From assembly GCA_934085635.1 (NCBI GenBank), contig CAKOHL010000004.1, forward strand, positions 1 through 30,503: DNA of 30,503 bases. The letters are read 5' to 3'. This stretch comes from an uncultured Bacilli bacterium (lineage in GTDB: Bacteria; Bacillota_I; Bacilli_A; RF39; UBA660). Every line of letters begins with the position of its first letter. Within the stretch, counting starts at the first letter, position 1. The notes beneath the pieces were generated by a model. That model ran no database searches and had not been told where the DNA came from. It worked only from the letters and a program-made list of their open reading frames with translations. Positions 7,789-16,068 of this stretch are shown piece after piece. The translations under genes were made by a program, and so were the position numbers.

Positions 7789-8057
7789 TGAATATCGAAA
7801 TAATCAAAGCACCAGTAATAACTGAAAAAACAAATAATTTAAGTAGTAACAACGTATATGTTTTCAAAGTAGATAAAAAAGCAAACAAAACAGAAATCAA
7901 ACAAGTAATTGAAAACAAATGGAACGTTAAAGTTGAAAGCGTTAACACTACTAATACAAAAGCTAAAAGAAGAAGAGTTGGAAAATATACTGGTTATACA
8001 ACTCCATACAAAAAAGCTTATGTAAAACTTAAGGAAGGCTCTACAATAGAGTTTTAG
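7788..8057 (+). CDS. rplW: 50S ribosomal protein L23
   Basis: 89 residues, slightly short but normal for Bacilli. It has the family start IIKAPVITEKTNNL, the VFKVDKKANKTEIKQVIE helix and the basic loop TKAKRRRVGKYTGY that contacts 23S rRNA. L23 sits at the tunnel exit and is the docking site for trigger factor and SRP. The start overlaps the rplD stop by one base; the ribosome site GAGGAGGTG lies at the end of rplD. Confidence 0.98.
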   Translation: MNIEIIKAPVITEKTNNLSSNNVYVFKVDKKANKTEIKQVIENKWNVKVESVNTTNTKAKRRRVGKYTGYTTPYKKAYVKLKEGSTIEF

Positions 8058-8069
8058 TAGGTGATTATA

Positions 8070-8903
8070 ATGGCAATAAAGAAATATAAACCAATAACAA
8101 ACGGTACTAGAAATATGAGTACTCTAGTAAACGAAGAAATCACTCATAGTACTCCAGAAAAAAGTTTATTAGGAAAACTAAAAAGTAAAGCTGGAAGAAA
8201 CAATCAAGGTAAAATCACTGTAAGACACAGAGGTGGCGGAGTTAAAAGAAAATACCGTCTAATCGATTTCAAAAGAAATAAAGATGGTGTTATTGGAACA
8301 GTTACAACAATTGAATATGATCCAAACAGAAGTGCAAACATCGCACTAATAACTTACGCTGATGGTGAAAAAAGATATATCATCGCACCTCTTAACTTAA
8401 AAGTTGGAGATAAAATTGAAAGTGGAGAAAACGTTGACATTAAAGTTGGAAATGCTCTTCCACTTATGAATATTCCAGTTGGTACAGTAGTACACAATAT
8501 CGAACTTAACCCAGGAAAGGGTGCACAACTTGCAAGAAGTGCAGGATCAAGCGCACAAATCCTAGGAAGAGAAGGGAAATATGTATTACTAAGATTAAAA
8601 TCTGGTGAAACAAGAAAAGTAATGGGAGTATGTCGTGCAACTATCGGAACAGTTGGTAACTTAGATTATGAACTAGTTCATTTAGGAAAAGCAGGACGTA
8701 AAAGACATATGGGATGGAGACCTACAGTACGTGGATCTGTTATGAACCCTAATGATCACCCTCACGGTGGTGGTGAAGGTAAGGCTCCAGTTGGACGTAA
8801 AGGACCTATGACACCTTGGGGTAAACCAGCACTTGGATTAAAAACACGTAAAACAAAAAAAGCAAGCGAGAAATTAATTGTATCTCGTAGAAAGAAAAAA
8901 TAA
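8070..8903 (+). CDS. rplB: 50S ribosomal protein L2
   Basis: 277 residues, typical. The conserved blocks are present: AGRNNQGKITVRHRGGGVKR, IEYDPNRSANIALI, and the C-terminal VRGSVMNPNDHPHGGGEGK, whose histidine loop is needed for subunit association and peptidyl transfer. I chose ATG 8070 over the in-frame GTG at 8061, because the GTG is part of the ribosome site AGGTGAT and MAIKKYKP matches the family start. It lies 12 bases after rplW. Confidence 0.97.
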   Translation: MAIKKYKPITNGTRNMSTLVNEEITHSTPEKSLLGKLKSKAGRNNQGKITVRHRGGGVKRKYRLIDFKRNKDGVIGTVTTIEYDPNRSANIALITYADGEKRYIIAPLNLKVGDKIESGENVDIKVGNALPLMNIPVGTVVHNIELNPGKGAQLARSAGSSAQILGREGKYVLLRLKSGETRKVMGVCRATIGTVGNLDYELVHLGKAGRKRHMGWRPTVRGSVMNPNDHPHGGGEGKAPVGRKGPMTPWGKPALGLKTRKTKKASEKLIVSRRKKK

Positions 8904-8920
8904 AGAAAGGATTTGTTAGT

Positions 8921-9187
8921 ATGTCAAGAAGTTTAAAAAAAGGACCTTACGTTTTTAATAGACTACTTAAAAAAGTAGAGAATCTAAACGAAAGCGGTAA
9001 AAAGGAAGTAATAAAAACTTGGTCACGTCGTTCAACAATCTATCCTGATTTCGTTGGGCACACATTCGCAGTACATAATGGAAAAGATTTCATTCCAGTA
9101 TATGTAACTGAAGATATGGTAGGACACAAACTTGGTGAGTTTGCATTAACTCGTAAGTTCGGTGGACACGCTGGCGAAAACAAATAG
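8921..9187 (+). CDS. rpsS: 30S ribosomal protein S19
   Basis: 88 residues, usual length. It starts MSRSLKKGPYV and has TWSRRSTIYPDFVGHTFAVHNG then VGHKLGEFALTRKFGGHAG, all standard. S19 sits in the 30S head next to S13, contacts the A-site tRNA region and forms bridges to the large subunit. It is preceded by AGAAAGGA, 17 bases after rplB. Confidence 0.98.
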   Translation: MSRSLKKGPYVFNRLLKKVENLNESGKKEVIKTWSRRSTIYPDFVGHTFAVHNGKDFIPVYVTEDMVGHKLGEFALTRKFGGHAGENK

Positions 9188-9198
9188 GAGGGTAAATT

Positions 9199-9540
9199 AT
9201 GGAAACTTATGCAATACATAAAGGTGCCATGATCGCACCTAGAAAAGCTAGAATGACACTTGACCTAGTAAGAGGCAAAAGTGTTAAAGAAGCCAGAAAT
9301 ATATTATTAACAACTAATACTAAAGGTAGTCGTTTAATAAAGAAAGTACTTGATAGTGCAGTAGCAAATGCTGTAAATAATCTAGGACTTAAAGAAGAAG
9401 ACTTATTCGTTAAAGAAACATACATTAACGAAGGAGCAACATTAAAAAGAAGTAAAATCGCATCACGTGGAAGTGTAGACAGACGTGATAAGAGAACAAG
9501 TCACATATTTGTAAAAGTAAGTGATGGGAAGGAGGACTAA
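9199..9540 (+). CDS. rplV: 50S ribosomal protein L22
   Basis: 113 residues. It shows the family features IAPRKARMTLDLVRGK and the tunnel hairpin region ending GATLKRSKIASRGSVDRRDK, where the usual consensus has RPRA-type residues. L22 reaches from the ribosome surface to the exit tunnel constriction beside L4. Spacing to rpsS is 11 bases and to rpsC 3 bases; GGAAGGAGG at its end is the ribosome site of rpsC. Confidence 0.96.
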   Translation: METYAIHKGAMIAPRKARMTLDLVRGKSVKEARNILLTTNTKGSRLIKKVLDSAVANAVNNLGLKEEDLFVKETYINEGATLKRSKIASRGSVDRRDKRTSHIFVKVSDGKED

Positions 9541-9543
9541 GCT

Positions 9544-10221
9544 ATGGGTCAAAAAGTAAGTCCAGTCGGACTAAGAATTGGTATCAACAAAGACTGGGAA
9601 AGTAAATGGTACGCACCAAGTAAAGACTTTTCAAAATACTTAAACACTGACATTAAGATTCGTAAATATCTAGATAAAAATCTTAAAGGTAGCTCAGTCG
9701 CTAGTGTTGTAATCGAAAGAAACAAAAAAAGAACAAATATTATAATCAATACTTCTAAACCAGGAATCGTAATCGGACGTGGTGGAGAAGAAATAGAAAA
9801 ACACAAAAAAGCACTTGCAAAATTAACTGGAGAAGAAATTTACTTATCAATAGTAGAAATTAAAGAACCAGACTTAAATGCTGCATTAGTAGCAGAACAA
9901 ATCGCAATGCAAATCGAAAATCGTGCTTCATTCAGAGTTGCTCAAAAGAAAGCAATCAGAAACACAATGAAAGCAGGAGCAAAAGGTATAAAAACTCTTG
10001 TATCTGGACGTTTAAACGGTGCTGAAATAGCAAGAAGTGAAGGATATAATGAAGGAACAGTACCACTTCACACTTTAAGAGCTGACATCGATTATGCTCA
10101 CAAAGAAGCAGACACAATCTACGGAAAAATCGGTGTAAAAGTATGGATCTATAAAGGAGAAATATTGCCTGCTAAAGGAAATAAGGGAGGTAAGAAAGAT
10201 GTTACTACCAAAGAGAACTAA
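9544..10221 (+). CDS. rpsC: 30S ribosomal protein S3
   Basis: 225 residues. It opens MGQKVSPVGLRIGINKDW, carries the KH-domain loop PGIVIGRGGEEIEKHK and the C-terminal domain GRLNGAEIARSEGYNEGTV, with GKIGVKVWIYKGEILP near the end. S3 lines the mRNA entry channel. The last 23 bases (GKKDVTTKEN part) overlap the start of rplP in another frame. The ribosome site GGGAGGT for rplP is coded inside this gene. Confidence 0.97.
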   Translation: MGQKVSPVGLRIGINKDWESKWYAPSKDFSKYLNTDIKIRKYLDKNLKGSSVASVVIERNKKRTNIIINTSKPGIVIGRGGEEIEKHKKALAKLTGEEIYLSIVEIKEPDLNAALVAEQIAMQIENRASFRVAQKKAIRNTMKAGAKGIKTLVSGRLNGAEIARSEGYNEGTVPLHTLRADIDYAHKEADTIYGKIGVKVWIYKGEILPAKGNKGGKKDVTTKEN

Positions 10222-10633
10222 ATATAGAAAACCTCATAGAGTTAGTTACGAAGGTAAAAGTAAAGGTAAAAATAAATTATCTTACGGAGAATACGGATTA
10301 GTAGCTAAAGAAGGTGCTTACATAACTGCAAGACAAATCGAAGCAGCTCGTGTAGCAATGACAAGAGAAATGAAAAAGTCTAAAAGAGGTAAAGTATATA
10401 TTAACATATTCCCTCATTTAGCAAGAACAAAGAAACCTTTAGAAGTTCGTATGGGAAGCGGAAAAGGTAACGTTGAAGAATGGGTAGCAGTAGTTAAAGA
10501 AGGTAAAATCATGTTTGAAATGGGTGATGTTACTGAAGAGACAGCTAGAGAAGCATTTCGTTTAGCTGGTCACAAACTACCAATCAAAACAAAATTTATA
10601 ATGAAAGAAAGTGGTGAAAGTAATGAAAACTAG
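10199..10633 (+). CDS. rplP: 50S ribosomal protein L16
   Basis: 144 residues, usual length. The start MLLPKRTKYRKPHR is the canonical L16 N-terminus, which fixes the start inside rpsC (23-base overlap). RQIEAARVAMTREMKKSKRG and RMGSGKGNVEEWVAVVKEG follow the family. L16 organises the A-site region of the 50S subunit and is added late in assembly. Its own end overlaps rpmC by 11 bases. Confidence 0.97.
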   Translation: MLLPKRTKYRKPHRVSYEGKSKGKNKLSYGEYGLVAKEGAYITARQIEAARVAMTREMKKSKRGKVYINIFPHLARTKKPLEVRMGSGKGNVEEWVAVVKEGKIMFEMGDVTEETAREAFRLAGHKLPIKTKFIMKESGESNEN

Positions 10634-10817
10634 TGAAATAAGAAAAATGTCCACTGAAGATATAAATAAAAAAATAGTTGAACTTAAAGCTGAACTTTGG
10701 AATTTACGTTTTAGTGGTGCCACTGGTACTTTAGAAAAACCACATAGAATCAAAGAATTACGTCACGACGTTGCTAGACTAAAAACTGTACTTAACGAAC
10801 GTAAGGAAGGTAATTAG
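10623..10817 (+). CDS. rpmC: 50S ribosomal protein L29
   Basis: 64 residues, two helices as expected (KTSEIRKMSTEDINKKI, then ELWNLRFSGATGTLEKPHRI). I chose ATG 10623, because MKTSEIRK fits the family N-terminus and GGTGA at 10612-10616 is the ribosome site; in-frame GTG codons at 10611 and 10614 are part of that site. L29 sits near the tunnel exit beside L23. The gene overlaps rplP by 11 bases and lies 8 bases before rpsQ. Confidence 0.94.
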   Translation: MKTSEIRKMSTEDINKKIVELKAELWNLRFSGATGTLEKPHRIKELRHDVARLKTVLNERKEGN

Positions 10818-10825
10818 GAGGAACT

Positions 10826-11083
10826 ATGGAAAAGACTAAAGAAACAAGAGTTGGAAAAGTTGTAAGCACAAGTATGGATAAAACAATAGTAGTTTTAACT
10901 GAAACTTACAAAAACCACCCACTATACAAAAAAAGAGTAAAATACTCTAAAAAATACAAAGCACACGATGAAGAAAACAAAGCAAAAGTAGGGGATACAG
11001 TTAGAATAGTAGCTTGCCGTCCTCTATCAAAAACAAAAAGATATGTATTAGATAGCATTATTGAAGAAGCTATCATACTTTAA
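10826..11083 (+). CDS. rpsQ: 30S ribosomal protein S17
   Basis: 85 residues. The OB-fold family motifs are present: KVVSTSMDKTIVVLTETYKN, YKKRVKYSKKYKAHDE and GDTVRIVACRPLSKTKRY. S17 is an early-binding protein of the 30S body. Ribosome site TAGGAGGAAC. Confidence 0.98.
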   Translation: MEKTKETRVGKVVSTSMDKTIVVLTETYKNHPLYKKRVKYSKKYKAHDEENKAKVGDTVRIVACRPLSKTKRYVLDSIIEEAIIL

Positions 11084-11102
11084 GAAAGGAACGTGAGTAT
11101 TA

Positions 11103-11471
11103 ATGGTACAACCAGAAAGCCGTTTAAAAGTTGCCGATAACTCAGGTGCAAGAGAAATCTTAGTAATCAGAGTACTTGGTGGATCTTTTGTAAGAAGCGG
11201 AAATATTGGAGACGTTGTAGTAGGAACTGTTAAAAAAGCAATACCTAACTCAAACGTTAAAAAGGGAAAAGTCGTAAAGGCTGTTATAGTTAGAACAGTT
11301 CAAGGTGTAAAAAGACCTGACGGAAGCCATATCAAATTTGATGACAATGCTTGTGTTCTAATTAAAGATGATAAGAGTCCTGTAGGAACACGTGTTCTAG
11401 GACCGGTTGCTCGTGAACTTCGTGATAAAGACTTCATGAAAATCGTTTCACTAGCGCCAGAAGTATTATAG
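11103..11471 (+). CDS. rplN: 50S ribosomal protein L14
   Basis: 122 residues, exactly the usual length. The start MVQPESRLKVADNSGAREI and the C-terminal GPVARELRDKDFMKIVSLAP are canonical. L14 lies at the intersubunit face and is the docking site for the silencing factor RsfS. The AAAGGA ribosome site is about 12 bases upstream of the ATG, longer than for its neighbours. Confidence 0.98.
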   Translation: MVQPESRLKVADNSGAREILVIRVLGGSFVRSGNIGDVVVGTVKKAIPNSNVKKGKVVKAVIVRTVQGVKRPDGSHIKFDDNACVLIKDDKSPVGTRVLGPVARELRDKDFMKIVSLAPEVL

Positions 11472-11483
11472 GAGGGATGCTAG

Positions 11484-11744
11484 ATGAAAATTAAAGTTGG
11501 AGATAAAGTAAAAGTTATTACTGGTTCAAACAAAGGTAAAGAAGGCAAAGTATCAAAAGTTTTAAGAAGTGAATCTAGAGTAATCGTTGAAGGTGTTAAC
11601 ATAGTAAAAAAACACGTTAAACCAGGTAGAACAAACGAAACTGGTGGAATTCTTGAAATAGAAGCTCCTATTCATATTTCAAACGTAAAAGTTCTTTCAG
11701 AAGAAAAGAAAGAAACAAAAAAATCTAAGAAAGAGTCTAAATAG
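11484..11744 (+). CDS. rplX: 50S ribosomal protein L24
   Basis: 86 residues, shorter than the about 100 of most L24. It holds the KOW motif VGDKVKVITGSNKGKEGKV and VEGVNIVKKHVKPG. The usual C-terminal zone is replaced by a lysine-rich tail EEKKETKKSKKESK. L24 initiates assembly of the 50S subunit by binding 23S domain I. GGAGGGATGCTAG precedes the ATG. Confidence 0.96.
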   Translation: MKIKVGDKVKVITGSNKGKEGKVSKVLRSESRVIVEGVNIVKKHVKPGRTNETGGILEIEAPIHISNVKVLSEEKKETKKSKKESK

Positions 11745-11753
11745 GAGGGTACA

Positions 11754-12293
11754 ATGGAAACATTAAAGAAATTATATAATGAAGAAATAACTCCTGCTCT
11801 TATAGAAAAATTCGGTTACACTTCTAAAATGGAAGTACCTAAGCTAGAAAAAATAGTACTTAATATGGGTGTAGGAGATGGAGCAGCTGATTCTAAATAT
11901 TTAGATGCTGCTGTTAAAGAACTTGAAGTAATCGCCGGTCAAAAACCTGTTGTTACAAAAGCAAAAAAATCAATCGCAGGATTTAAATTAAGAGAAGGAA
12001 GCAAAATTGGTTGTAAAGTTACATTACGTGGTGAAAAAATGTATATTTTCTTGGAAAAACTAATTAAAATTGCATTACCTCGTGTACGTGACTTTAGAGG
12101 AATCTCAAAAGGAAGTTTTGATGGAAGAGGAAACTATACTTTAGGAATTAAAGAACAACTTATATTCCCAGAAGTAGACTACGATCAAGTAATTAAAACT
12201 AGAGGCCTTGACATTGTTATAGTAACAACTGCTAAAACAAATGAAGAAGCATTAGAATTACTAAGTGGTTTTGGTTTACCTTTCAAGAAATAG
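11754..12293 (+). CDS. rplE: 50S ribosomal protein L5
   Basis: 179 residues, usual length. Family blocks: KIVLNMGVGDGAADSKYLDA, AGQKPVVTKAKKSIAGFKLR, GCKVTLRGEKMYIFLEKL, and LPRVRDFRGISKGSFDGRGN. L5 binds 5S rRNA with L18 and contacts the P-site tRNA. Ribosome site AGGAGGGTAC lies right after the rplX stop. Confidence 0.98.
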   Translation: METLKKLYNEEITPALIEKFGYTSKMEVPKLEKIVLNMGVGDGAADSKYLDAAVKELEVIAGQKPVVTKAKKSIAGFKLREGSKIGCKVTLRGEKMYIFLEKLIKIALPRVRDFRGISKGSFDGRGNYTLGIKEQLIFPEVDYDQVIKTRGLDIVIVTTAKTNEEALELLSGFGLPFKK

Positions 12294-12306
12294 GAGGTCT
12301 AAGATA

Positions 12307-12492
12307 ATGGCAAAAACAAGTAAATTAGTTAGTCAAAAAAGAGGAAGCAAATTCGCTGTTAGAAATTACACAAGATGTGAAAGATGCGGAAGACCTCACG
12401 GAGTATTAAGAAAATTCGGACTATGCCGTATTTGCTTTAGAGAACTAGCTTACAAAGGACAAATACCAGGCGTTAAAAAGTCTAGTTGGTAA
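12307..12492 (+). CDS. rpsN: 30S ribosomal protein S14, zinc-binding type
   Basis: 61 residues, the short zinc form (also called rpsZ). The ligand cysteines are in RCERCGRPHG and LCRICFREL, and the end AYKGQIPGVKKSSW is canonical. The start is ATG 12307 (MAKTSKLVSQ) with TAGGAGGT upstream; an in-frame extension to 12265 runs back into rplE and has no homology to the family. The zinc-dependent form implies that a zinc-free paralogue, if any, is elsewhere in the genome. Confidence 0.97.
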   Translation: MAKTSKLVSQKRGSKFAVRNYTRCERCGRPHGVLRKFGLCRICFRELAYKGQIPGVKKSSW

Positions 12493-12510
12493 GAAGGGAG
12501 GACTATAGTA

Positions 12511-12906
12511 ATGGTAAACGATATAATAGCAGATATGCTTACAAGAATACGTAATGCATCTGCAATGAAATATACAAGTGTTGAAGTACTTGGTTCTAAA
12601 ATGACAAAAGAAATCGCTACAATATTAACAAACGAAGGATACATTGAAGGCTTTGAAGTAATCAAAGACGGAGCTGCTGAAAAATTAGTATTAAACCTAA
12701 AATATGGTGCTAAAAAAGAAAGAGTAATAACAGGACTTAAAAGAATCAGTAAACCTGGTTTAAGAGTATATGTTAAAGCAGAAGAAGTACCTAAAGTATT
12801 AAATGGTTTAGGAATAGCTATAGTATCTACTTCAAAAGGAATAATGACAGATAAGGAAGCAAGAAAAGCAAACCTAGGTGGAGAAATTCTTGCATACATA
12901 TGGTAA
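12511..12906 (+). CDS. rpsH: 30S ribosomal protein S8
   Basis: 131 residues, usual length. The start VNDIIADMLTRIRNAS and the C-terminal STSKGIMTDKEARKANLGGE are canonical. S8 binds 16S helix 21 in the central domain; in enterobacteria it also represses the spc genes by binding mRNA near rplE. I see no obvious copy of that site here but did not fold the RNA. Confidence 0.98.
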   Translation: MVNDIIADMLTRIRNASAMKYTSVEVLGSKMTKEIATILTNEGYIEGFEVIKDGAAEKLVLNLKYGAKKERVITGLKRISKPGLRVYVKAEEVPKVLNGLGIAIVSTSKGIMTDKEARKANLGGEILAYIW

Positions 12907-12915
12907 GGAGTTATT

Positions 12916-13452
12916 ATGAGTAGAATAGGTAAAAGAGTATTAGTAGTACCAGAAGGTACAACAGTAGAAGTTAACGGTAGCGAAGTTAAAGTAACAGGTA
13001 AATTAGGAAGTATGACTCTTTCAGTAAAACCTGGAATCAATGTAGTAGTTAGTGATGGAAATGTAACTGTAACAAGAGATAATGACTCTAAAGAATTAAG
13101 AAGTTTACACGGAACAACAAATGCAAACATAGCAAATATGATAACTGGTGTAACAGCAGGATTCAAAAAAGAATTAGAAATCAATGGTGTTGGTTATAGA
13201 TTCCAATTAGCAGGAAACACATTAACAATTAGTGCTGGTTATTCTCATCCAGTAAAAATGGAAGCTCCAGAAGGAATTAAACTAGAGAGTCCAAGCCAAA
13301 CTGAATTAACAATCAGTGGTTATGATAAACAAGCTGTAGGAGAATTTGCAGCAAACGTTCGTAAAGTACGTGGCCCAGAACCATATAAAGGAAAAGGTAT
13401 TAAGTACAAAGATGAACACATAAGACGTAAGGAAGGAAAGAAAGCTGCATAG
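12916..13452 (+). CDS. rplF: 50S ribosomal protein L6
   Basis: 178 residues, usual length. MSRIGKRVLVVPEGTTVEV opens the gene, LHGTTNANIANMITGVTAGF marks the first domain, and VRKVRGPEPYKGKGIKYKDE ends the second. L6 lies by the sarcin-ricin loop and the factor-binding site. It is 9 bases from rpsH and 10 bases from rplR. Confidence 0.98.
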   Translation: MSRIGKRVLVVPEGTTVEVNGSEVKVTGKLGSMTLSVKPGINVVVSDGNVTVTRDNDSKELRSLHGTTNANIANMITGVTAGFKKELEINGVGYRFQLAGNTLTISAGYSHPVKMEAPEGIKLESPSQTELTISGYDKQAVGEFAANVRKVRGPEPYKGKGIKYKDEHIRRKEGKKAA

Positions 13453-13462
13453 GAGGTAAATT

Positions 13463-13816
13463 ATGATAAAGAAAGAAAGTAAAAATGTAAGTCGTCTAAA
13501 AAGACACGCTCGTATCAGAAAGAATTTATCAGGTACAGAAAACACTCCAAGACTTAACGTATTTAGAAGCAATACTAACATATATGCTCAAATCATCAAC
13601 GATGAGACTGGTGAAACTTTAGTAAGTGCCTCAAGTTTAGAAATGAAACTAAACAAATGTGATACTGAAACTTCTAAAAAAGTTGGTGCAGAAGTTGCAA
13701 AACGTGCACTTGAAAAAGGTATCAAAAGTGTAGTATTCGATCGTGGAGGATATGCTTATCACGGAAGAGTTAAAGCACTTGCAGATGCAGCTAGAGAAGC
13801 TGGACTAGAGTTTTAG
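13463..13816 (+). CDS. rplR: 50S ribosomal protein L18
   Basis: 117 residues. RHARIRKNLSGTENTPRLNV and RSNTNIYAQIINDETG are the family blocks, and the conserved C-terminus FDRGGYAYHGRVKALADAAR is intact. L18 binds 5S rRNA with L5. Ribosome site TAGGAGGTAA immediately follows the rplF stop. Confidence 0.98.
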   Translation: MIKKESKNVSRLKRHARIRKNLSGTENTPRLNVFRSNTNIYAQIINDETGETLVSASSLEMKLNKCDTETSKKVGAEVAKRALEKGIKSVVFDRGGYAYHGRVKALADAAREAGLEF

Positions 13817-13832
13817 GAGGGACTGTTAAGAA

Positions 13833-14363
13833 ATGGAAAATAATAAAAGAGAAAGAAATAACAAAAGAGAATTCGTTAAAAAGAGTCCTTATGAAGAAAA
13901 AGTAATCTCAATCGGGCGTGTATCTAAAACAACTAAAGGTGGACGTACAATGAGATTCACAGCAACAGTTGCTGTAGGTGATAGAAAAGGTAAAGTAGGA
14001 CTAGGAACAGGTAAAGCAAATGAAGTTCCAACTGCAATATCAAAAGCTATAAAAGCTGCAGAAAAGAACGTAATAAAAGTAAACCTAGTAGAAAACAGAA
14101 CACTAAGTCACGAAGTAATCGGAACTTGCGGAGCTGCTAGAGTACTTATTAAACCTGCTAAAGCTGGTAGTGGTATCATTGCTGGTGGACCAGTTCGTAA
14201 CGTACTAGAACTTGCTGGTGTAAAAGATATAGTATCTAAATCATTAGGAAGTAACACACAAATAAACACTGCTAAAGCTGCAATGGATGCATTAAAGAAA
14301 CAAAGAAGTGCAAGTCATATTGCAAGCTTACGTGGTAAAACAGTAGAGGAGATTATAGGATAA
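13833..14363 (+). CDS. rpsE: 30S ribosomal protein S5
   Basis: 176 residues, a little longer than usual because of a charged N-terminus (MENNKRERNNKREFVKKSPY). The core has the RNA-binding loop SKTTKGGRTMRFTATVAVGD and GIIAGGPVRNVLELAGVKD. S5 helps mRNA entry and decoding accuracy. Its stop TAA shares a base with the ATG of rplO; in most bacteria rpmD (L30) would lie between them. Confidence 0.97.
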   Translation: MENNKRERNNKREFVKKSPYEEKVISIGRVSKTTKGGRTMRFTATVAVGDRKGKVGLGTGKANEVPTAISKAIKAAEKNVIKVNLVENRTLSHEVIGTCGAARVLIKPAKAGSGIIAGGPVRNVLELAGVKDIVSKSLGSNTQINTAKAAMDALKKQRSASHIASLRGKTVEEIIG

Positions 14364-14806
14364 TGAAATTAAATGAATTAAAAACAAATCCTGGGTCAAC
14401 TCACAGAAGAAAAATAGTAGGTAGAGGACCAGGAAGCGGATTAGGAAAAACAAGTGGCCGTGGAGAAAAAGGTCAAAAAGCTCGTTCAGGAGCAAGCATA
14501 AAACCTTGGTTTGAAGGTGGACAAAATCCACTATACAAAAGAATACCAAGAAGAGGATTCAACAATGCTAGATTTACTACAAGATACGCTGTAATAAACG
14601 TATCAGACTTAAATAGATTTGAAGATGGAACAGTTGTAACTCCAGAATTACTAAAAGAAACTGGATTAATTAAAAAAACTCTAAGTGGAATAAAAATCTT
14701 AGGAAGTGGAGACCTTACTAAAAAATTAACGGTTAAAGCAAACGTATTCACAACAACTGCAATCTCAAAGATAGAAAGTAATGGTGGAAAAGCAGAGGTG
14801 ATTTAG
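14363..14806 (+). CDS. rplO: 50S ribosomal protein L15
   Basis: 147 residues, usual length. The glycine-rich N-terminus (RRKIVGRGPGSGLGKTSGRG, then EKGQKARSG) and the region RIPRRGFNN are canonical. L15 is a late-intermediate assembly protein that links several 23S domains. It follows rpsE with a one-base overlap, its ribosome site (GTAGAGGAG) being inside rpsE, and is followed at once by secY with no gap. Confidence 0.98.
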   Translation: MKLNELKTNPGSTHRRKIVGRGPGSGLGKTSGRGEKGQKARSGASIKPWFEGGQNPLYKRIPRRGFNNARFTTRYAVINVSDLNRFEDGTVVTPELLKETGLIKKTLSGIKILGSGDLTKKLTVKANVFTTTAISKIESNGGKAEVI

Positions 14807-16066
14807 ATGTTTTCAACATTTAAGCAAATATTTAAGAAAACTAATAAAGACCTTAAAAGCAGAGTATTTTATACAATAGGTGCATTATTCATTTTCGCAC
14901 TAGGAAATGCAATAACTGTACCTGGTATGAAAGCTATAACAAAAGATTTAGGATTTCTAGAACTATTAAATGCAATGAGTGGTGGCGGACTAAAACAATT
15001 TAGTATATTCGCACTAGGTGTAATGCCTTACATCACAGCATCAATACTTCTTCAAGTATTGCAAATGGATTTAATGGGAATAAATTATTTTAAAGAACTA
15101 AAAGAAATGGGAGAAGAAGGTAGAAGAAAAATAAACAAAATAAATAGATACCTTGGAATAGGTTTCGCACTTATAGAAGGTTACATCTATTCAATAATGT
15201 TTATGGGAAAAACAGGAACTCCACTAGAATATGTTGAAATAAGCTTAATATTAACAGCAGGTACAGCATTCCTATTATACTTAGGAGACCAAATAACTAA
15301 TAAAGGTCTCGGTAATGGTATAAGCCTAATAATAATGGCAGGTATCATAAACACAGTACCAAGAATGATGATAGAAGCTTACAACGGACTAGTAGTAGGA
15401 ACTTCAAATACTTTCCTAGGAATTCTATCATTCATAATCTTCATATTACTATATGTTGGAATAGTAGTTGGTGTAATATATGTACAAGAGGCTGAAAGAA
15501 AAATACCAATTCAATACTCAAACAGAAGTAGAGGAGCATATAACAGTGCTAACTCATCATTCTTACCACTAAGAATAAACTCTGCAGGAGTAATGCCAGT
15601 AATCTTCGCATCAGCAGTACTTGCAATCCCAACAACACTAACATATTTAATAAAAAGTGAAGGATTTAAATTATTTGTTGATAAATACTTAACAACATCA
15701 ACACCTATAGGATTTGTAGTATATATCTTATTAATAATAGCATTTACTTATGGTTACACTTTTGTAGCAGCAGTAAATCCTGAAGATATATCTAAAAATC
15801 TAAACAAACAAAACGGATACATTCCAGGAATAAGACCAGGAACTGAAACAACAAAATACGTTTCTAAAGTCTTATCAAGAATAACATTTATGGGAGCAAT
15901 ATTCATAGCAGTAATAGCAGCAATTCCAATTATATTTAGTTGGATTTCTGATATGCCAAGTATAGTTACCCTAGGTGGAACAAGTATCCTAATCGTAGTA
16001 GGAGTATTACTAGAAACTTACAAACAACTAGAAAGTTCTGTAGCAAGTCGTGCTTATAGGAGGTAG
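14807..16066 (+). CDS. secY: Protein translocase subunit SecY
   Basis: 419 residues, normal length, with about ten membrane segments. It forms the protein-conducting channel with SecE and SecG. Visible family features: ALGNAITVPGM in the first membrane segment, the plug region after it, FALGVMPYITASILLQ in the second, EGRRKINKINRYL in the cytoplasmic loop, VQEAERKIPIQYSNR, and NPEDISKNLNKQNGYIPGIR. The C-terminus is short (ASRAYRR). The ATG directly follows the rplO stop, with AGAGGTGA as ribosome site, so its membrane insertion is tied to the ribosomal transcript as in most bacteria. Confidence 0.98.
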   Translation: MFSTFKQIFKKTNKDLKSRVFYTIGALFIFALGNAITVPGMKAITKDLGFLELLNAMSGGGLKQFSIFALGVMPYITASILLQVLQMDLMGINYFKELKEMGEEGRRKINKINRYLGIGFALIEGYIYSIMFMGKTGTPLEYVEISLILTAGTAFLLYLGDQITNKGLGNGISLIIMAGIINTVPRMMIEAYNGLVVGTSNTFLGILSFIIFILLYVGIVVGVIYVQEAERKIPIQYSNRSRGAYNSANSSFLPLRINSAGVMPVIFASAVLAIPTTLTYLIKSEGFKLFVDKYLTTSTPIGFVVYILLIIAFTYGYTFVAAVNPEDISKNLNKQNGYIPGIRPGTETTKYVSKVLSRITFMGAIFIAVIAAIPIIFSWISDMPSIVTLGGTSILIVVGVLLETYKQLESSVASRAYRR

Positions 16067-16068
16067 AT

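Noticed and set aside
12450..13184. A 244-residue minus-strand open frame opposite rpsN, rpsH and rplF
   Set aside because: It is the antisense of three certain ribosomal genes, with Ser/Phe/Leu-rich composition typical of a shadow of AT-rich genes and no ribosome site.
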